Assembly (NCBI GenBank): GCA_020744225.1
Contig: JAGMWG010000002.1
Location: 1,240,001 to 1,304,000, forward strand
Origin: Paraphoma chrysanthemicola
Lineage: Eukaryota > Ascomycota > Dothideomycetes > Pleosporales > Phaeosphaeriaceae
Length of the DNA stretch: 64,000 nt
Reading direction: 5' to 3'
Shown: positions 12,801 through 25,600 of the stretch, one piece after another
Position numbering within the stretch: the first letter of the stretch is position 1
Layout of the letters: each line of letters starts with the position of its first letter
Position numbers and translations under genes: made by a program
The notes under the pieces: model-generated
What the model was told of the DNA's origin: nothing
The model's input: the letters and a program-made list of their open reading frames with translations, nothing else
The model's database searches: none

Positions 12801-15227
12801 GTAATTCGCACGTGGGTCGAGGATCCGGCTCGAAAATTGCAGAACACTGAGCAACCGATAAAGGCTGTACATCGAGAAGTACGTCAGCCTCTAAGATCCT
12901 CGTTTATGCTGCTAACCACCTACAGGTTGTTGGACTCTGGACAGAAGTCTGTAACGCCATTGAAAGACTACCGCGGAAGGATGCCCAGATTCTACTACAT
13001 CTTGAGCCTCTCCTCACAGCTGGTTTTGTGAGCAGACGACGCAGTATAGTGAACATCTCAATCACTACGTGGAATAAGACTTTCGGCAAAGAGGATAGCC
13101 TTAGATATCCCGCACATCTGGAGCAGGCTCTGCGCCGTCTTCGGCCGACCGTCGAGATTATCTTGCCTTCTCTAGAACCTCGCGAGGAAGATGCTGTAAG
13201 CCTGGACGTTAGCCATTCTACGTATGCCGCTAACTTCTTAGAAGATTGATGACTTGTCTTTCTACGAGTCAGACAATAGCACGGAAGACATCCGACCAAC
13301 TTACAAGAGCCCTCGCGTCAAAGAGTCGCCCTTCAAGATTACAAAGTCTACTCGTCGATCCCTCACTCGATCGCCAGCCGTACCATCACCTGCCAACAGG
13401 AGAACATCGGCGAGACAAACGCCAAAGGTTCGCTTACGCCACGACAATTCTCAAATACAATTCGAGCCCATCGTCTCGTCACCATCAAACCCTTTCAATC
13501 AAGAGTCCCAGGTTTTGACCGACCGCCAGAAGGAAATGATTGAGCGCCAGAGGATTTCTGGTAGTCTCTTCGCCAACATGGGCGCACCCTCGCCACAAAA
13601 AGACAATGCGCCATCGCCGATGGAGCTTCACTCAGACGCACTGACTGCGGATGACTTGCCAATCGAGACCTCCCGTACCACGCCACTGAAGGCACTAGCA
13701 GCTATGGGTCCGATGGATGTCTTCCTTGGTTCCTCCCCCACTCCACACGCTCGTAGGAGTACTCGTAGAATCGTTAGCGACGAGACCAGTCTCGCAACTC
13801 CTACAGCGGTGCGGACTGTTAAGCTGGCGAACAACGATGATCTGGGTTCATCACCACCGCGCTTCGAAAAACCAAAGCCGGTGAACGAGCAACTCAACAG
13901 TGACATTCAAAATGAGTCTAGCTTCGAGTATCGCCAACCAGAGACGCTATACTATGGTTCGTTTGACGAGGGCACAACGATAGACGAAGACGCTCTGCTG
14001 GACGCCGCAGCTACGAAGTCAGAGGCTGAGAATCACTCTGAGGTTACTGCTTCATCTGATGCGATTATGTCTGAGGTGCCGAGCTCCAACGTCGACTTGC
14101 AGCTCACTGCTCAGCTTGATGCCGATATTCAAGCACACATGGCAGCGAGCAAAGAGGAGGCTGGAAAGCCAGAGCCCGAGTCCATCAACGAATTTGTCGA
14201 TGCAGCTTCACACCCTCGACCCACTTTAAGCGATGAACGAGGCAGTGACACTGAGGTAGACGAATCGCAGCTTCGTCTACCGGCTGTGGACGAGGCCGCG
14301 CACATCAATACTGATGAGGACACAAGCAGCACGAGCCGCGTGGGTGATTCGTTCAGCAAACCAAGCTCAGATAAAGGCACACCACGATCTCAGAGTCTCC
14401 GGCGCTCATCTCGGCACTCCACAGCTTCAAGTCCTGCTCAATCACCAAGCAAGAAACGCAAGTCCCTAAAGGCAGAGCAAAAGCAAACCAGCGAAGTCCA
14501 TGATCAGACACCAAAGCTGCAATTGCAACATCCCGACAAAGACGGCATGCTCGACAACATCGTCGTCGCTTCCCCGACCTCTCGCCCATCCAAGCCCACC
14601 AGGAAGCGCAAATCCATGAACAACGCCGAGTCCTCGCACATTATTGTGCCCAACACGCACATGAAGCGCGGCCCCGTCCGGCGCTCCCAGTCTCTTCTCA
14701 GCCAAGTCGAGAACTCGCAAGACGTCCTCGCTGAAGACACGCCCGCACCCAAGCGCGCAAAACAAGCCGCCGCTCAAGACGTCAGCGATGTAAAGAACAC
14801 GCCACCGCCTCCGCCGCCGCCCCAGCCATCGAACTCACACAATAAGCGCCTAAGCCACGTCCAGGTTACACCGAAACGCTCGTCTGAATATGGTTCCTCG
14901 ATCCGCAGTTCGAGCGTCGCAGCAGGATCGGAACAAGAGCTACCATCACAACCGCAAACCCAGCCAGAAACACAGTTGCGTGTCCCTGAACAAGCAGAGA
15001 CGAGCGCTTCGACGCCGTCGAGATCCTTCACGGAACGCGTGATCTTGACACCGAGGAGTATTATCAATCAGCTCAAATCACTCAAAGATTATCTATTCAG
15101 CGCGGGTGCGCGGGAATTGGTGATTGGGAGGGAAGAAGAGAGGGAAATTGATGATGCCTTGTTTGATATTAGGAGGGTGGTGCATGCGGCTGGGGTGAGA
15201 GGTGAGGAGAGTGCTAAGAAGCAGTGA
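9855..15227 (+). CDS. rif1: Rif1, telomere and replication-timing regulator
   Basis: This is a 1759-aa nuclear protein from exons 9855-12878, 12926-13195 and 13242-15227, with both introns in phase 0. The first roughly 130 residues are disordered and carry an RVEF sequence (residues 76-79) and SILK (118-121), which match PP1 phosphatase docking motifs. Residues from about 140 to 1110 form the alpha-helical repeat region typical of the Rif1 N-terminal domain. The remaining part is low-complexity, rich in Ser, Pro and acidic residues with many SP/TP sites (for example SSPPRFEKP and ASPTSRP), plus basic patches such as SKKRKS and TRKRKS. The extreme C-terminus has a short predicted helix around LKDYLFSAG. 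Known roles in yeasts are telomere length control and restraint of origin firing through PP1. Assignment rests on architecture, length and the motifs. Confidence 0.87.
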
Positions 15228-15848
15228 GGATGACTTGATCGGGTGTAAGGTCGGTGGACGGTTGGGTATCATGGAATGGGGAGGGCGGCGTAGGACTAGC
15301 GGAATTGGTATGACGGCGATACGATGGGTGGAGGGATTTGTATATGCTATGCTATGTGTTCTTCTGATCGATCGGGGTTTGAAAGGGGTGAGATGTGCAT
15401 GATATTGCATTGCATTTTGTATAAAAGTCGAGAGTGGGGACTAGCATGAAGCATTATCCATACAGACGATTTCCCAATCCGTGAAATCCATCCAAAAAAA
15501 ATCTTAGTTGCATGTGCGTTTCCTTGTGTTTAGAAATTTTGTCTGGTTGTTGTCGCACGTGGTGAATAAGCATCAGCATATAGCGAAAGATTACTCAAAA
15601 CGCGAACCACCCACCAAATTCTTCCGCCCAACGAAGGATTTTTCCCCCAGAGAAACTAAAAATCGGATGATGACTTGTTGTATTGCTGATAAGCGGTGTT
15701 GTGTAATTGCAGTGATGAGTTATGTGAGATATTCGCGAAGTATAAGTAATCCCAGCAAACACCTGGGATATAAATACAAACAAGCGCACTTGGTACTTGA
15801 AGCTTTCGTATTGTTCGATCGTGATTCAGACTACGCAGTGTGAGAAAT
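15228..15848. other. Intergenic, 621 bp
   Basis: This contains the rif1 3' flank and the promoter of the next GMC gene. A poly-A stretch lies near 15493-15501. A TATA-like element near the downstream start is listed separately. Confidence 0.4.
15769..15776 (+). promoter_or_regulatory. TATA-box-like element
   Basis: The octamer TATAAATA lies 73 bp upstream of the ATG of the GMC gene at 15849. The position suits a fungal core promoter with a short leader. No other element was tested. Confidence 0.45.
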
Positions 15849-17736
15849 ATGACCGAAGAAAAGACTAGTGCAGAATACGACTTCATCGTCGTGGGCGGTA
15901 CGTATCGCATACCCTTTTCACCACCGCAACCACAACCACGACCAAATAACTGTTCCTCTCTTCCCGCCTCGCTTCTATCCCACCCGTCATCCATGCTGAT
16001 ACAACAACAGCCGGTCCCGCAGGTTCAGCACTCTCATCCCGCCTCGCACACTCCCTTCCCAACCACACCATCCTCCTCCTCGAAGCCGGCGGTCCATCCC
16101 AGACCGCGCCTTCTCAGACTCTATACGATAGATACACAGCGTTCCGCACGCCCGGTCTCAATTACGCCTACACGACCGTCCCGCAGGCTAGACTGCACGG
16201 CGCGTCCATCGACTACTCGCGCGGCAAGGGGCTAGGTGGAACAAGTTTGATCAATTTCGCGATTTGGAATCGTGGGCCGAGGGATGATTATGATGAATGG
16301 GCACGGATTGTACAGAATGACGTGTTCGGGTGGGACAATGTGAAGAGGGTGTATGATGGGATAGAAAATCTGCACGATCCTGCGTACGAAGACACCAAGC
16401 AGCGATATATCAAGCTTAAATCCGACTCGCACGGACACAACGGGCTTGTGGATGTCGAGTACGCGGCGCGCTGGGAGAATTGGATGCCGGACTTATTAGA
16501 TGGGATTGAACAGGCTGGTGCAGGATTGGGGTGGGCGTGGAATCGGGATTTGAATGATGGGGATCCGATTGGAGTGGGCTTTGGCCCGGCGACGGCAAAG
16601 GAGGGGATCAGAGTTACGGCGCGGACGGCGTACCTGAGTCACAGGCCAGAGAACTTGAAGGTGGTAGAAGGAATGAGTGTTGCACGGGTGGTTTGGGAAG
16701 GGAAGAAGGCGGTTGGGGTGGAGAGTGTGGAGGGGGAGAAGTGTAAGTTATTTAGTTCGTAAAGTGTGGTGGGAAGGTTTGTGCTAACGTTGTTGTAGTC
16801 TTTGCGGCCAAGGAAGTGATTTTGTCTGCTGGGGCACTGGATTCGCCGAAATTGTTGCTGCTTTCGGGAATTGGACCGAGGACAGAACTGGACAAGTTCG
16901 ACATACCCGTGGTGCATGACCTACCTGGCGTCGGCAAGAATCTGCAAGACCACTGTCACTATCCCGTCAGTGCGGTGTTGAAGGACGAAGTCAGACCGCG
17001 GAATGAGTTGATACCGGGATCTGAGGCGCTGAACAAAGCCCGGACGAGGTTTGAAAGTGACGGCACTGGTCCACTGAGCTATGTCAATGCTTCCTACTTA
17101 CTAGGCTTCTTGAAAGAAGTCGACCTGTATGAGTCGGAAGAGTTCAAGAGCCTTGATCCCGCAACGCAGGCACATCTCAAGAAGGCTACGGTACCATCCT
17201 GGGAATTGGGCACTGGCCTGCCGAAACTAGGCCCTCCTCTGCCTGGTCCACCTCGACAATATCTGAACACCATTGGCGTCTTGATGAATCCGCAAAGCCG
17301 AGGCACGGTCACGCTACAGAGTGCTGATCCACGGGAGGCAGCGCTGTTCGACCCAAAGTTGATGTCGCACCCGTACGATCAAAAGGTACTGATCACGGCT
17401 GGCAAGAGAATTCTGGAGTTCATGAGGACACCTGAGATCGCGAAGACACTTGAAGGTCCGGCGAACATGCCTGCGTCAGACAGCGATGAGGACATCTTGG
17501 CCTTTATCAAGCTCAACCTGAGATCGACGTGGCATATGAGCGGCACGTGTAAGATGGGGACGGACGAGGATGAGCGAGCCGTCGTGAACTCAGACTTCAA
17601 GGTCAGAGGAGTTGAAGGTTTGAGGGTCGTCGACCTGAGCGTGTTGCCATTCCTGGTCAATGCGCATCCGGTTGGTGCCGCGTACCTCGTTGGAGAAATC
17701 GCGGCGAGACTGGTCGGCGAGCAGCATGAGCGGTGA
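15849..17736 (+). CDS. GMC oxidoreductase, intracellular type
   Basis: This FAD-dependent GMC oxidoreductase is 572 aa from exons 15849-15897, 16011-16742 and 16799-17736. The dinucleotide-binding motif is split by intron 1 and reads FIVVGAGPAGSALSSRL after splicing, followed by HTILLLEAGG. Signature 1 is SRGKGLGGTSLINFAIWNRG, and signature 2 is LSAGALDSPKLLLLSGIGP. Catalytic residues are probably His506 in STWHMSGTCKMG and His550 in VNAHPVGAAY. No signal peptide precedes the FAD domain, in contrast to the GMC gene at the left edge, so this enzyme probably stays in the cell. It could be an alcohol, choline or sugar-type oxidoreductase; the substrate is not deducible. It has its own TATA-like promoter and follows rif1 in the same orientation. 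Confidence 0.92.
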
Positions 17737-18365
17737 GTATGGAGTGTTGGAGGGCGGTCGTGGCTCCTCTAGATCAGCCCATTGATGTTGCCATTCTTCC
17801 TGCTCTTTGATTTCAGAATTTGAATGCATTCCTTGGTAGTTTCATCAGTATGTTCTCCAGAACCGGTCAGGTGAGAAGTCTCGTGTTGTGGTCATCAAAG
17901 GGTCACGATGTTGCCAAAGCCGTTCTGGTGAAGGATGACCTCAGGCTAGCGGCCACACAGTTCTAGAGTGCTGCAGGCGAAAGTTTGTTGGCGTTGGAAG
18001 CTGCACCGAAGCATCCCCAAGTCCAATGATGGTCAACAACGGTGCATTAGCGAAGGCCGAGCGAATGCAAAGCTGTTCACCTGAAACGTGTGATGTGCGT
18101 CTCAGTCTAGCTGCATGGTGGGGTATTTGTGGTCAAGCTGCCCCTCGTCCTGTCCATCAACAATCGCACGAAGCAGTCGCGACCCATCCACTGTACTATC
18201 ATCTTCCGGTAAGAGCTCATTATCACATCGTCGCTCGGCCCGTCTCATTGTACACAGTAATCATTGCCAAAGCAATCGACGTTTGCCACAAAACAACCAT
18301 CTTGAATCCCTTCTCAACCCACCGAGTATCACTTCTAGAGCTATAGCTCTTCACATAACACCACA
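17737..18365. other. Intergenic, 629 bp
   Basis: This is the GMC 3' flank and the promoter of the epimerase gene. Small open frames on both strands have no protein character. Nothing else was recognised. Confidence 0.4.
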
Positions 18366-19433
18366 ATGGTTGAGCGCGCAAACCGTCCCTCTGCTTTGAG
18401 CGCACCCAAAGCTTCTGCGCCTGGAGCTCAGGTCGAGATCGTCGGACAGGGTGGAAGCCAGAAGGTCGTCGCTACACTTTCCTCGGGCGAGACAGTCGAG
18501 GTGCTGCTGTTTGGCGCCACAGTGACGAGCTGGAAGAGCAACGGCGGCAAGACAGAAAACCTATGGCTCAGTGAGAAGGCGGATCTTACGGGCAGCAAGG
18601 CGGTCCGCGGTGGCATTCCCGTCGTCTTCCCAGTGAGTGCAGGCCCCAAACACAAGAGGCAGAGCAGCAATTGACAGCGGTCGCACCAGGTCTTTGGTCC
18701 CCCGCCGAAATCGGGCCATGCAACATCGTCCCTCCCGCAACACGGCTTCGCACGCGCCTCACGTTGGGAATTCCTAGGCAAGTCCGACACAGAGGATGCG
18801 CTCGACTCCGACTCGGTCAAGCTGGACTTTGGCCTGGACAGGTCAGGGCTCAGTGAGGATGCGCGCAAAGCATGGCCATTGGACTTTGGGCTCGTTTACA
18901 GCGTCACTTTGAGCAAGGAGAGCTTACAGACGGTCATCACCGTGCGCAACGAGGGCGAAGAGAGCTTCGAGTTCCAGTTCCTGCTGCACACCTACTTCAA
19001 GATCCAGGTCAGTAGACCCTCTTGCGAGAGCTGATCATTGCTGACGTCGCGACAGGACATCTCCAAGGTCTCCGTGACTGGCCTCTTGGGCACCGAATAC
19101 GTTGACAAGGTTCTCGATGCGAAGTCGTTCCAGCAGAAGGACAACGATATCAAATTCACCGGCGAGGTAGACCGCGTCTACAAGTCTATCCCACAAGACA
19201 CCACTTCCATTCTGGAGGACGGAAAGCCGCGCTTTGATGTCATCCGCGACAATGTCAAGGACACCGTCACTTGGAACCCGTGGATTGAGAAGGCCAAGGC
19301 CATGGGCGACTTCTCGCCCGATGAAGGCTACAAGCACATGGTCTGTGTTGAGATCGGAGCTGTAGACGGCTGGCAGAAGCTGGAGAAGGGCGAAGTCTGG
19401 GAGGGCGGCCAGCTTGTCAAGAGCTTGTTGTGA
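18366..19433 (+). CDS. Glucose-6-phosphate 1-epimerase (hexose-6-phosphate mutarotase)
   Basis: This cytosolic enzyme interconverts alpha and beta anomers of hexose 6-phosphates, feeding glycolysis and the pentose phosphate path. It is 320 aa from exons 18366-18632, 18690-19007 and 19056-19433, all joined in phase 0. Aldose-1-epimerase fold signatures are FGATVTSWKSNG near the N-terminus, KAVRGGIPVVFPVFGPPP across intron 1, and PQHGFARASRWEF. Probable catalytic residues are His107 (QHGFAR), His189 (LLHTYF) and Glu294 (CVEIG). The length is close to the yeast homologue YMR099C. The assignment is firm from motif order. The first 30 residues are a Ser/Ala-rich extension. Confidence 0.93.
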
Positions 19434-20010
19434 TGTGCTAGGTGTCAACACCAACACGATGGGTGTTATCGGAATCAGATCAAATGACGAGAACGGACGA
19501 TAGAAAAATATCGAAGATACAAGCGGGAGTACCAGTCCCTGCGTCATATTAGCCATGCCCTCAGCGAACCAATGACGTGACGCTGGTAGAATGCCATGTG
19601 TATAATATGTCGTGCGTGCCTCATTAATTAGGGTATCCCTTGCACATGCTACACTCCCCACCACCATATCCCTCCCTCCCATACGCCACACAACAACATG
19701 CTATGACAACAAACAGCGCAATCGAGGTATGACGGCCATGTCCGATCATAACAAAACAATCTTCTTTCGCTCGTTGTACTGCTCTTCGCCTTGGGCAGTC
19801 GACTGATCGTACGTCGCAAGCTCCGCCGCATACCGCAGCTTCCCCGCATGCGACAACATCCGCACCACATACTGGCAGGCATACTTCACCGGAACCAGTC
19901 GCATCAGCCTAGCCATTCGTTTGTCGCCGGCGAAACTTGTGCGCTGGTGGTAGAGCGGCCTCGGTAGCTTTTAAAAGTGCAATGCGCTTTGGGGACGACC
20001 GACTGTTGTC
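19434..20010. other. Intergenic, 577 bp
   Basis: This is the epimerase 3' flank and kinase promoter. A 218-codon antisense open frame begins here and runs into the epimerase gene; it is judged a shadow of that CDS. No gene was recognised. Confidence 0.4.
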
Positions 20011-22181
20011 ATGGACGATCGCGAACACCACAGGAGCATGTCGCTAATACCCTATGCGCCAGCAGAGTCGCGGGAAATTGTGCTGTAGGTTTCTCGATGT
20101 TATAAGCGTATCTGGAGAGCGAATTACTAATGTGTAAACACAGGCGCCACGGCTCTGCAGTAGTTGTTTACGACCAACGTTCCCGACAGCTCTCCCTCCG
20201 TGATGCCTCTCGCTCGACCGCAGTAGAAGACACCTCATGTCCTTACTGCCGCCGTCCATATCGCGATCCGTCACCCCACGCCGAAGACCGCAGCGATCAT
20301 GAGCACCCGCCGCGGACCCCGGGCATACCCGACGCAGAGAATGGCTTCGTCAACCCGGCGTACTTCCAAATGCTGCGGAGAAGCCAGCCTGGTTCTGCTG
20401 AGGGATCACGGCCGTCCTCGCCACACAAGCAGCTAGCACCCGCACCTATAAGAGACAGACAAGGCGGCTTTCATGCGCCAGCCGGAGCGGAATTTGTAGG
20501 CAGTACACCGGTCCCCCCACGACACATCTCTGCAAAGGCATTCAGCCCCGACTACTTCAAGACCTTTTTTGTCGTGGAAAAGGAGCTTGGGAGAGGAGGC
20601 AAGGGCGTGGTGCTACTCGTACAGCATGTTCTGGATGGCGTGCAGCTTGGGCGTTTCGCGTGCAAGCGTGTTCCTGTTGGAGATGATCACGAATGGCTCG
20701 AAAAGGTCCTTATCGAAGTACAGCTCCTGCAAACCTTGTCACATGAGAACCTCGTCTCGTACAGGCACGTATGGCTAGAAGACTTCCAGATCTCTAGCTT
20801 TGGACCGAGTGTGCCATGTGCCTTCATCCTGCAACAGTACTGCAACGGCGGAGATCTTCATGGCTACATTCTCGACTCTGCGAAAACGACAATCACAAAA
20901 GAACAGATGAAGGAGCGCTTGAGAAGAAGGTCAAAAGGACAACTAGAAGAGCCGGAGGATCTCCACGGTCCACGCAGAATGCACTTCGACGAGATCATCT
21001 CCTTTTTCAAAGACATCACATCGGGCCTCAGCCACCTTCACGCGAATGGCTACATCCATAGAGACCTCAAGCCAAGTAACTGCTTATTGCACAATACGGG
21101 GCACAAGATCCGAGTCCTGGTTAGTGACTTTGGAGAGGTTCAATCCGCAAATGTCGCAAGAAACTCCACGGGTGCGACCGGGACCATCTCCTACTGCGCG
21201 CCAGAAGTTCTCCGCCAAGAGCAACCTGGAGGGGCTTTTGGCAACTTCACCACCAAGTCGGATATCTTCTCATTGGGCATGATTGTTTACTTTATGTGTT
21301 TTGGCCGGTTGCCGTACCGTAACGCGGATGGTATCGACGAAGACCACGAGGATCTCGATCTCCTCCGAGCGGAGATCTCAACATGGGCCGGAATAGACGA
21401 TGAACAGCGCGTTCGCTCCGACTTGCCCGAGAAGCTGTACCGCTCATTGAAGCGCCTCCTTGCTCTCAGTCCCGACGCTCGTCCGGGCACCGAGGAGATT
21501 CTACAAGTGTTGAAGTCTCCTCTTCTATTTGACGAGTTCAACTCGTACGCTGGACCATCAGAGATTGATGAATTCAATCCTCGCATCAGTCGCGCCGATA
21601 CCCCGAGCCCATCTCCTGAGCAAGCCCACAGAAAACGCCCATCGGTGCAATACACACGACCTGGCCGCTCGAGACTCGGTGCTACGGTCATGGACCGTAC
21701 ACCCAGCCCGCCGGACCCTGTGCTTGAGCGAAAGAAGTCCTCGGAAGACGGCGCCGTGATGCTGAGACACAAGAAAGTCGACTTCCCGCCTCCTTCGCCT
21801 GTCATGAGGACACCATCACCCGAGCGGCTTATGCTGCCGCCACCGCCGCCACCCAGCAGCTCATCTCGTATCCATCACGTCCTGCATAGCGCGTGGTTTG
21901 TCCGAGCCACTAAGGTGCTTCTCTTCAGCGCAAAAGCATTCTCTCTTCTTTCACCATGCCAGCCGTTCGCAGCAGACCCATGGGCGACCTATCCTCTGCT
22001 CGCTGTTGCATCTATTGACTTCTTCTCATTTAGCATTAGTTTTGGCGTCAGAGGGAGGCACATCCAACTTGAGGGTCTACTCGTGACTGCAACATTACTG
22101 GCACTACATGTGGCCATCGTCAGCATACTCATCAGGCGTGATGCGCTTTGCGTCAGGACGCGGATGGCTTGGATTCAATGA
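20011..22181 (+). CDS. iks1: Serine/threonine protein kinase, Iks1 type, with C-terminal membrane segments
   Basis: This is a 703-aa protein kinase from a 74-nt exon (20011-20084) and a long exon (20144-22181). The donor is CT|GTAGGT, and the spliced N-terminus reads EIVLRHGSAVVVYD. A CPYCRRPY half zinc-ribbon lies near residue 60. The kinase domain covers about residues 165-485, with glycine loop ELGRGGKGVV, lysine in FACKRVPVG, catalytic loop IHRDLKPSNCLL, DFG in VSDFGEVQ and APE in YCAPEVLR. A Ser/Pro-rich linker contains a run of prolines. Two or three hydrophobic segments follow near the C-terminus, around WATYPLLAVASIDFFSFSI and LEGLLVTATLLALHVAIVSIL. The layout (N-terminal segment, kinase, C-terminal membrane anchor) matches fungal Iks1 kinases, whose role is poorly defined. 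All key catalytic residues are present, so it should be active. Confidence 0.85.
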
Positions 22182-22694
22182 TAGGGCGTGTACTGGAGCT
22201 GTGAAATAATAGACTGGGGAGGCATTTTTGGATTATGATACCTTTCTGTATTACGCGTCTAGACTCAGTAATGATATGGTACGTTGACATGAAGTTGAAT
22301 TGAATAGCTTTGCGAAGTAATACTCGATTTTATTATAGCCCATGCGTCTATAATCGATCACGTCGATGCGACACAAGCAAAGGTTTGGCATTCTGTCAAA
22401 GCTGGTGGGGCAGCATGCTGGTTGGGGTGTTGCGGCCCGTGCTTTACTAGCGTCGGCGCGCCTTCCGTCTGTTTTGTTTATCGAACAACAACACCCGCCT
22501 CGTCTTTAATTCAGCATTGCACTTTCCGCAAACGCGCCCACGCCGCCCCAACTGACAGCAGCTGAATAGAGCATTGCATCTGGAATTCTTGGATCAATAG
22601 GTCTTACAGATCATCTTTCTTCTATTACCTAGACACGTACTACGTCGCGACACGAGCATCAACACAGCTGCCGCGGCAGCCCCGATTGCACGCA
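22182..22694. other. Intergenic, 513 bp
   Basis: This is the kinase 3' flank and the promoter of the spindle pole body gene. The stretch 22490-22690 resembles a leader with C-rich tracts. Nothing else was seen. Confidence 0.4.
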
Positions 22695-25600
22695 ATGCAA
22701 TCCTCCCCACCCACCAGCGCCGGGAAAGCACGCACACTCCGTGAACTCTCTCGTAGCCTAAGCCACAGCCCTCGGGACATTCCTTCACCTTCACCTCCAC
22801 CGAGCGACTCGAATCCCACCAAGCATTCGGGCTTTGGCACAGAAACGTCCAACTTCTTCAACGATCCCGACATCCTCATGTCAACACAGCACAAGTTCGA
22901 CGACGACACAAACGACCTACCACAATACCCGCGCATCCGCTCTACCGCAAAGAAGGTCAACGCGTGGCATATGCTCCGCTCAGAGCAACCCAACCCAGAC
23001 ACATCAATGGTCAACAAAGAGTTTGGCGACTTCGATCACAGCATGTCAGACGACGAGGCAATCTCTGTAGAACAGGCGCGTGGCATAGACCGCGGCACGC
23101 CCAACAGGTTGAGCTCTCAGTTCAACAGCCTGTACGACATCACGCCGCCATCGAACCGCACGCGCAAGTCCTATGCTGCCGAGACCGGAAGCCTGCGACG
23201 CGACGCACAGATTCGACGCGCCTCTCGGAACGACTTGGATACCGCGTCGCCGCGACCTGCGAGCAAGCGCAACTCACCAGCACTCCCCACCAACCAGGAC
23301 CGCAAACGCACCTCTCTCGCACAACTACACGCGAAGCTGTCCGAGGACGAATCGTCATTCATGGACCAACGCCCACCGACCCTTACCATGGATTCCGCCA
23401 AGAATTCGCGCTGGGGAAATCGAAGCAGACACACCTCGCTCCAGATTGATGGCAATGTCGATCCTTCTGTTCGAGCAAACGCGACGCCTCGATCACGACC
23501 AGCAACAGCATACAACGCGACTGCGCAATCATTCATTCTGCCCGATCTTCCCAACCTCACCGAGCTGGTCTCTGGTGTCTTCGAGGACGGCACGCCCGTG
23601 TTTTCGAAGACGGCGCCAGCACGATCTCGATTCTCCGCGCCGCCCAACGGTAGTCGTCGACCTCAGCACATTCCTGTTGAGGGCGTTCCGATTCCTGAGG
23701 AAGAAAAGGCCATCTTCTCAGCGCTTCAACTCTTGCAAGACAAGGTGGCACAGATTGAGCACGAGCGTGCGGAGGCAGAGAGGAGGATTGAGGAGCAGGA
23801 TCTAGAGTTGATCGAGTTGAGGGCCACTACACAAGCTCAAGAGAAGCTGCGAAGAAGTGACAGCGCTCAAGACTCAGACTCTGGCAAGGGTAGCTGGAAG
23901 GTTGAAAAGACGCGTAAGTATTTATGAGAAAATGGTGCAGGCATATACTAATACGCATCCAGGTCTCGACGCCACTGTGCAAACTCTCCGCACGAAGCTT
24001 GACCGGGTTGAGCGCAAAACTGCAGTGCTGGAGATCGAAAAGAAGAGACTGAATACCGAGCGTGACAACATGGCGGCCCAACTTGGCGTAGCTTTCCAAA
24101 CTTGTGAGGAGTTGAAGAACGAGAAAATCGCACTGGGTAGCGAGAATGAAGCGCTGCGGGAAGAATTAGATGCGCTCCGAGCCGAGAACGAGGCTCTCCG
24201 GGAGCAGCTGGATCAAGAGCACTCTCAACATCGTGAGGAAACTATTCAGCTACGACGACAGTTTGACCAGACCGCAAACGCGACGGAGAAGGAGAACGCG
24301 ACACTACATGCAGAACTCGCCCGCGTGCGTGCTCAGCAGGACGATCAAACCCAGCAATTGGCGCGGAAAGACATGGAGTTGCGTAAGGCCCGACAGGAGC
24401 AGGCCGAGTTCGATCGTCTGAAGAACGACCACGAATCACTCAAGTCACAGCTGGCAAGCCTGAAAGCTAAACGGGATGAGGATGTCAAGCGATGGACTCG
24501 GCAGGAGGCATCCTTTAAGGCGCAGGTCGACCGCCGAGACGAGACCATACGACACTTTCAAGATATGACGCAAGAGCAGACTAATGAGGCCATGCGACTT
24601 GACAATGAGAACCTCCGACAAGAACTCGCTCAGCTGGCTGCCCAGCATGAAGATGAAAACGCCCAGTGGGCTATGAAGGAGGTGGCCATGAAGCGAAAGA
24701 TCAAGCAGCGAGAAGAAGCAGCCCGTACCACTCTTGATATGACACGCGAGGTCCTGGGTATGCGTGAAGCGAATGGCCAGCAGTTCAGCGCACCACAGCA
24801 TCCCTCCAAAGGCAAGGAAAAGGCCGCCGAAGACACCTTTCAACGCAAGCCCAGCTACCGTCGCGAAGACACTCGAACCCGGATCAAGAACCGTGTACAG
24901 ATGGAGGTGCAGAACAGCCGGGCTATGAACTCAAGCCATGTTGAGGAGAGTCCTCGCAAGTCGTACACTGGCATTTCCAGGATATCCCACCGCTCTTCAC
25001 ACCCAGTCGACCAGCACCGTAGCTTCTCTGCGCCCATCCGGGCTGATAAGAACGCCCATGTCGAGAGCGAAGTCGAATCTACTACTGACCTCTCACTTCA
25101 TCCCCGCGGCACTCCTTACACATCGCGAAGCATCGCTCCTGCAAAGCCTGCTGCTCCTATGCAGCCACCGACGGACCTTGACCTGACCGAGCTCAGCTTT
25201 ATCGACAGTGCCCAGATTGCTCAGCTCCGACGAGCGCTAGAGGAAGAGCGTGTCGCTCTGCGCCGCAAGACATCAGCACCTGTCGAACTTGAACGTGATG
25301 AGACTGTTCGATCTCAGCGACAAACCCGTGAAGATACTGTTCGGTCTATAGCTTCCACAAAGAGCGAACGACGCCCATCTCTGCCGCGCAAGTCCTCGCT
25401 CAAGGACATCACACAGCGCACAAACGGTACCCAGTTCGAAGAAGACATTACCGGCAACATGTCGAACCTCGATGCGGATGCAGAAGCTACGCAGACTAAG
25501 CAGTCTGTCATCGACGCCTCTATGTTGAGTAACACGAGCCGCCGGAGAAGAAGTGCGCCGACTGAGATGACTTCTGCATTCATCGTCCCAGATATTAAAC

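Noticed and set aside
19035..19691. 218-codon antisense frame over the epimerase 3' exon
   Set aside because: The sense strand encodes a conserved enzyme with its catalytic residues; the antisense frame has no recognisable character.
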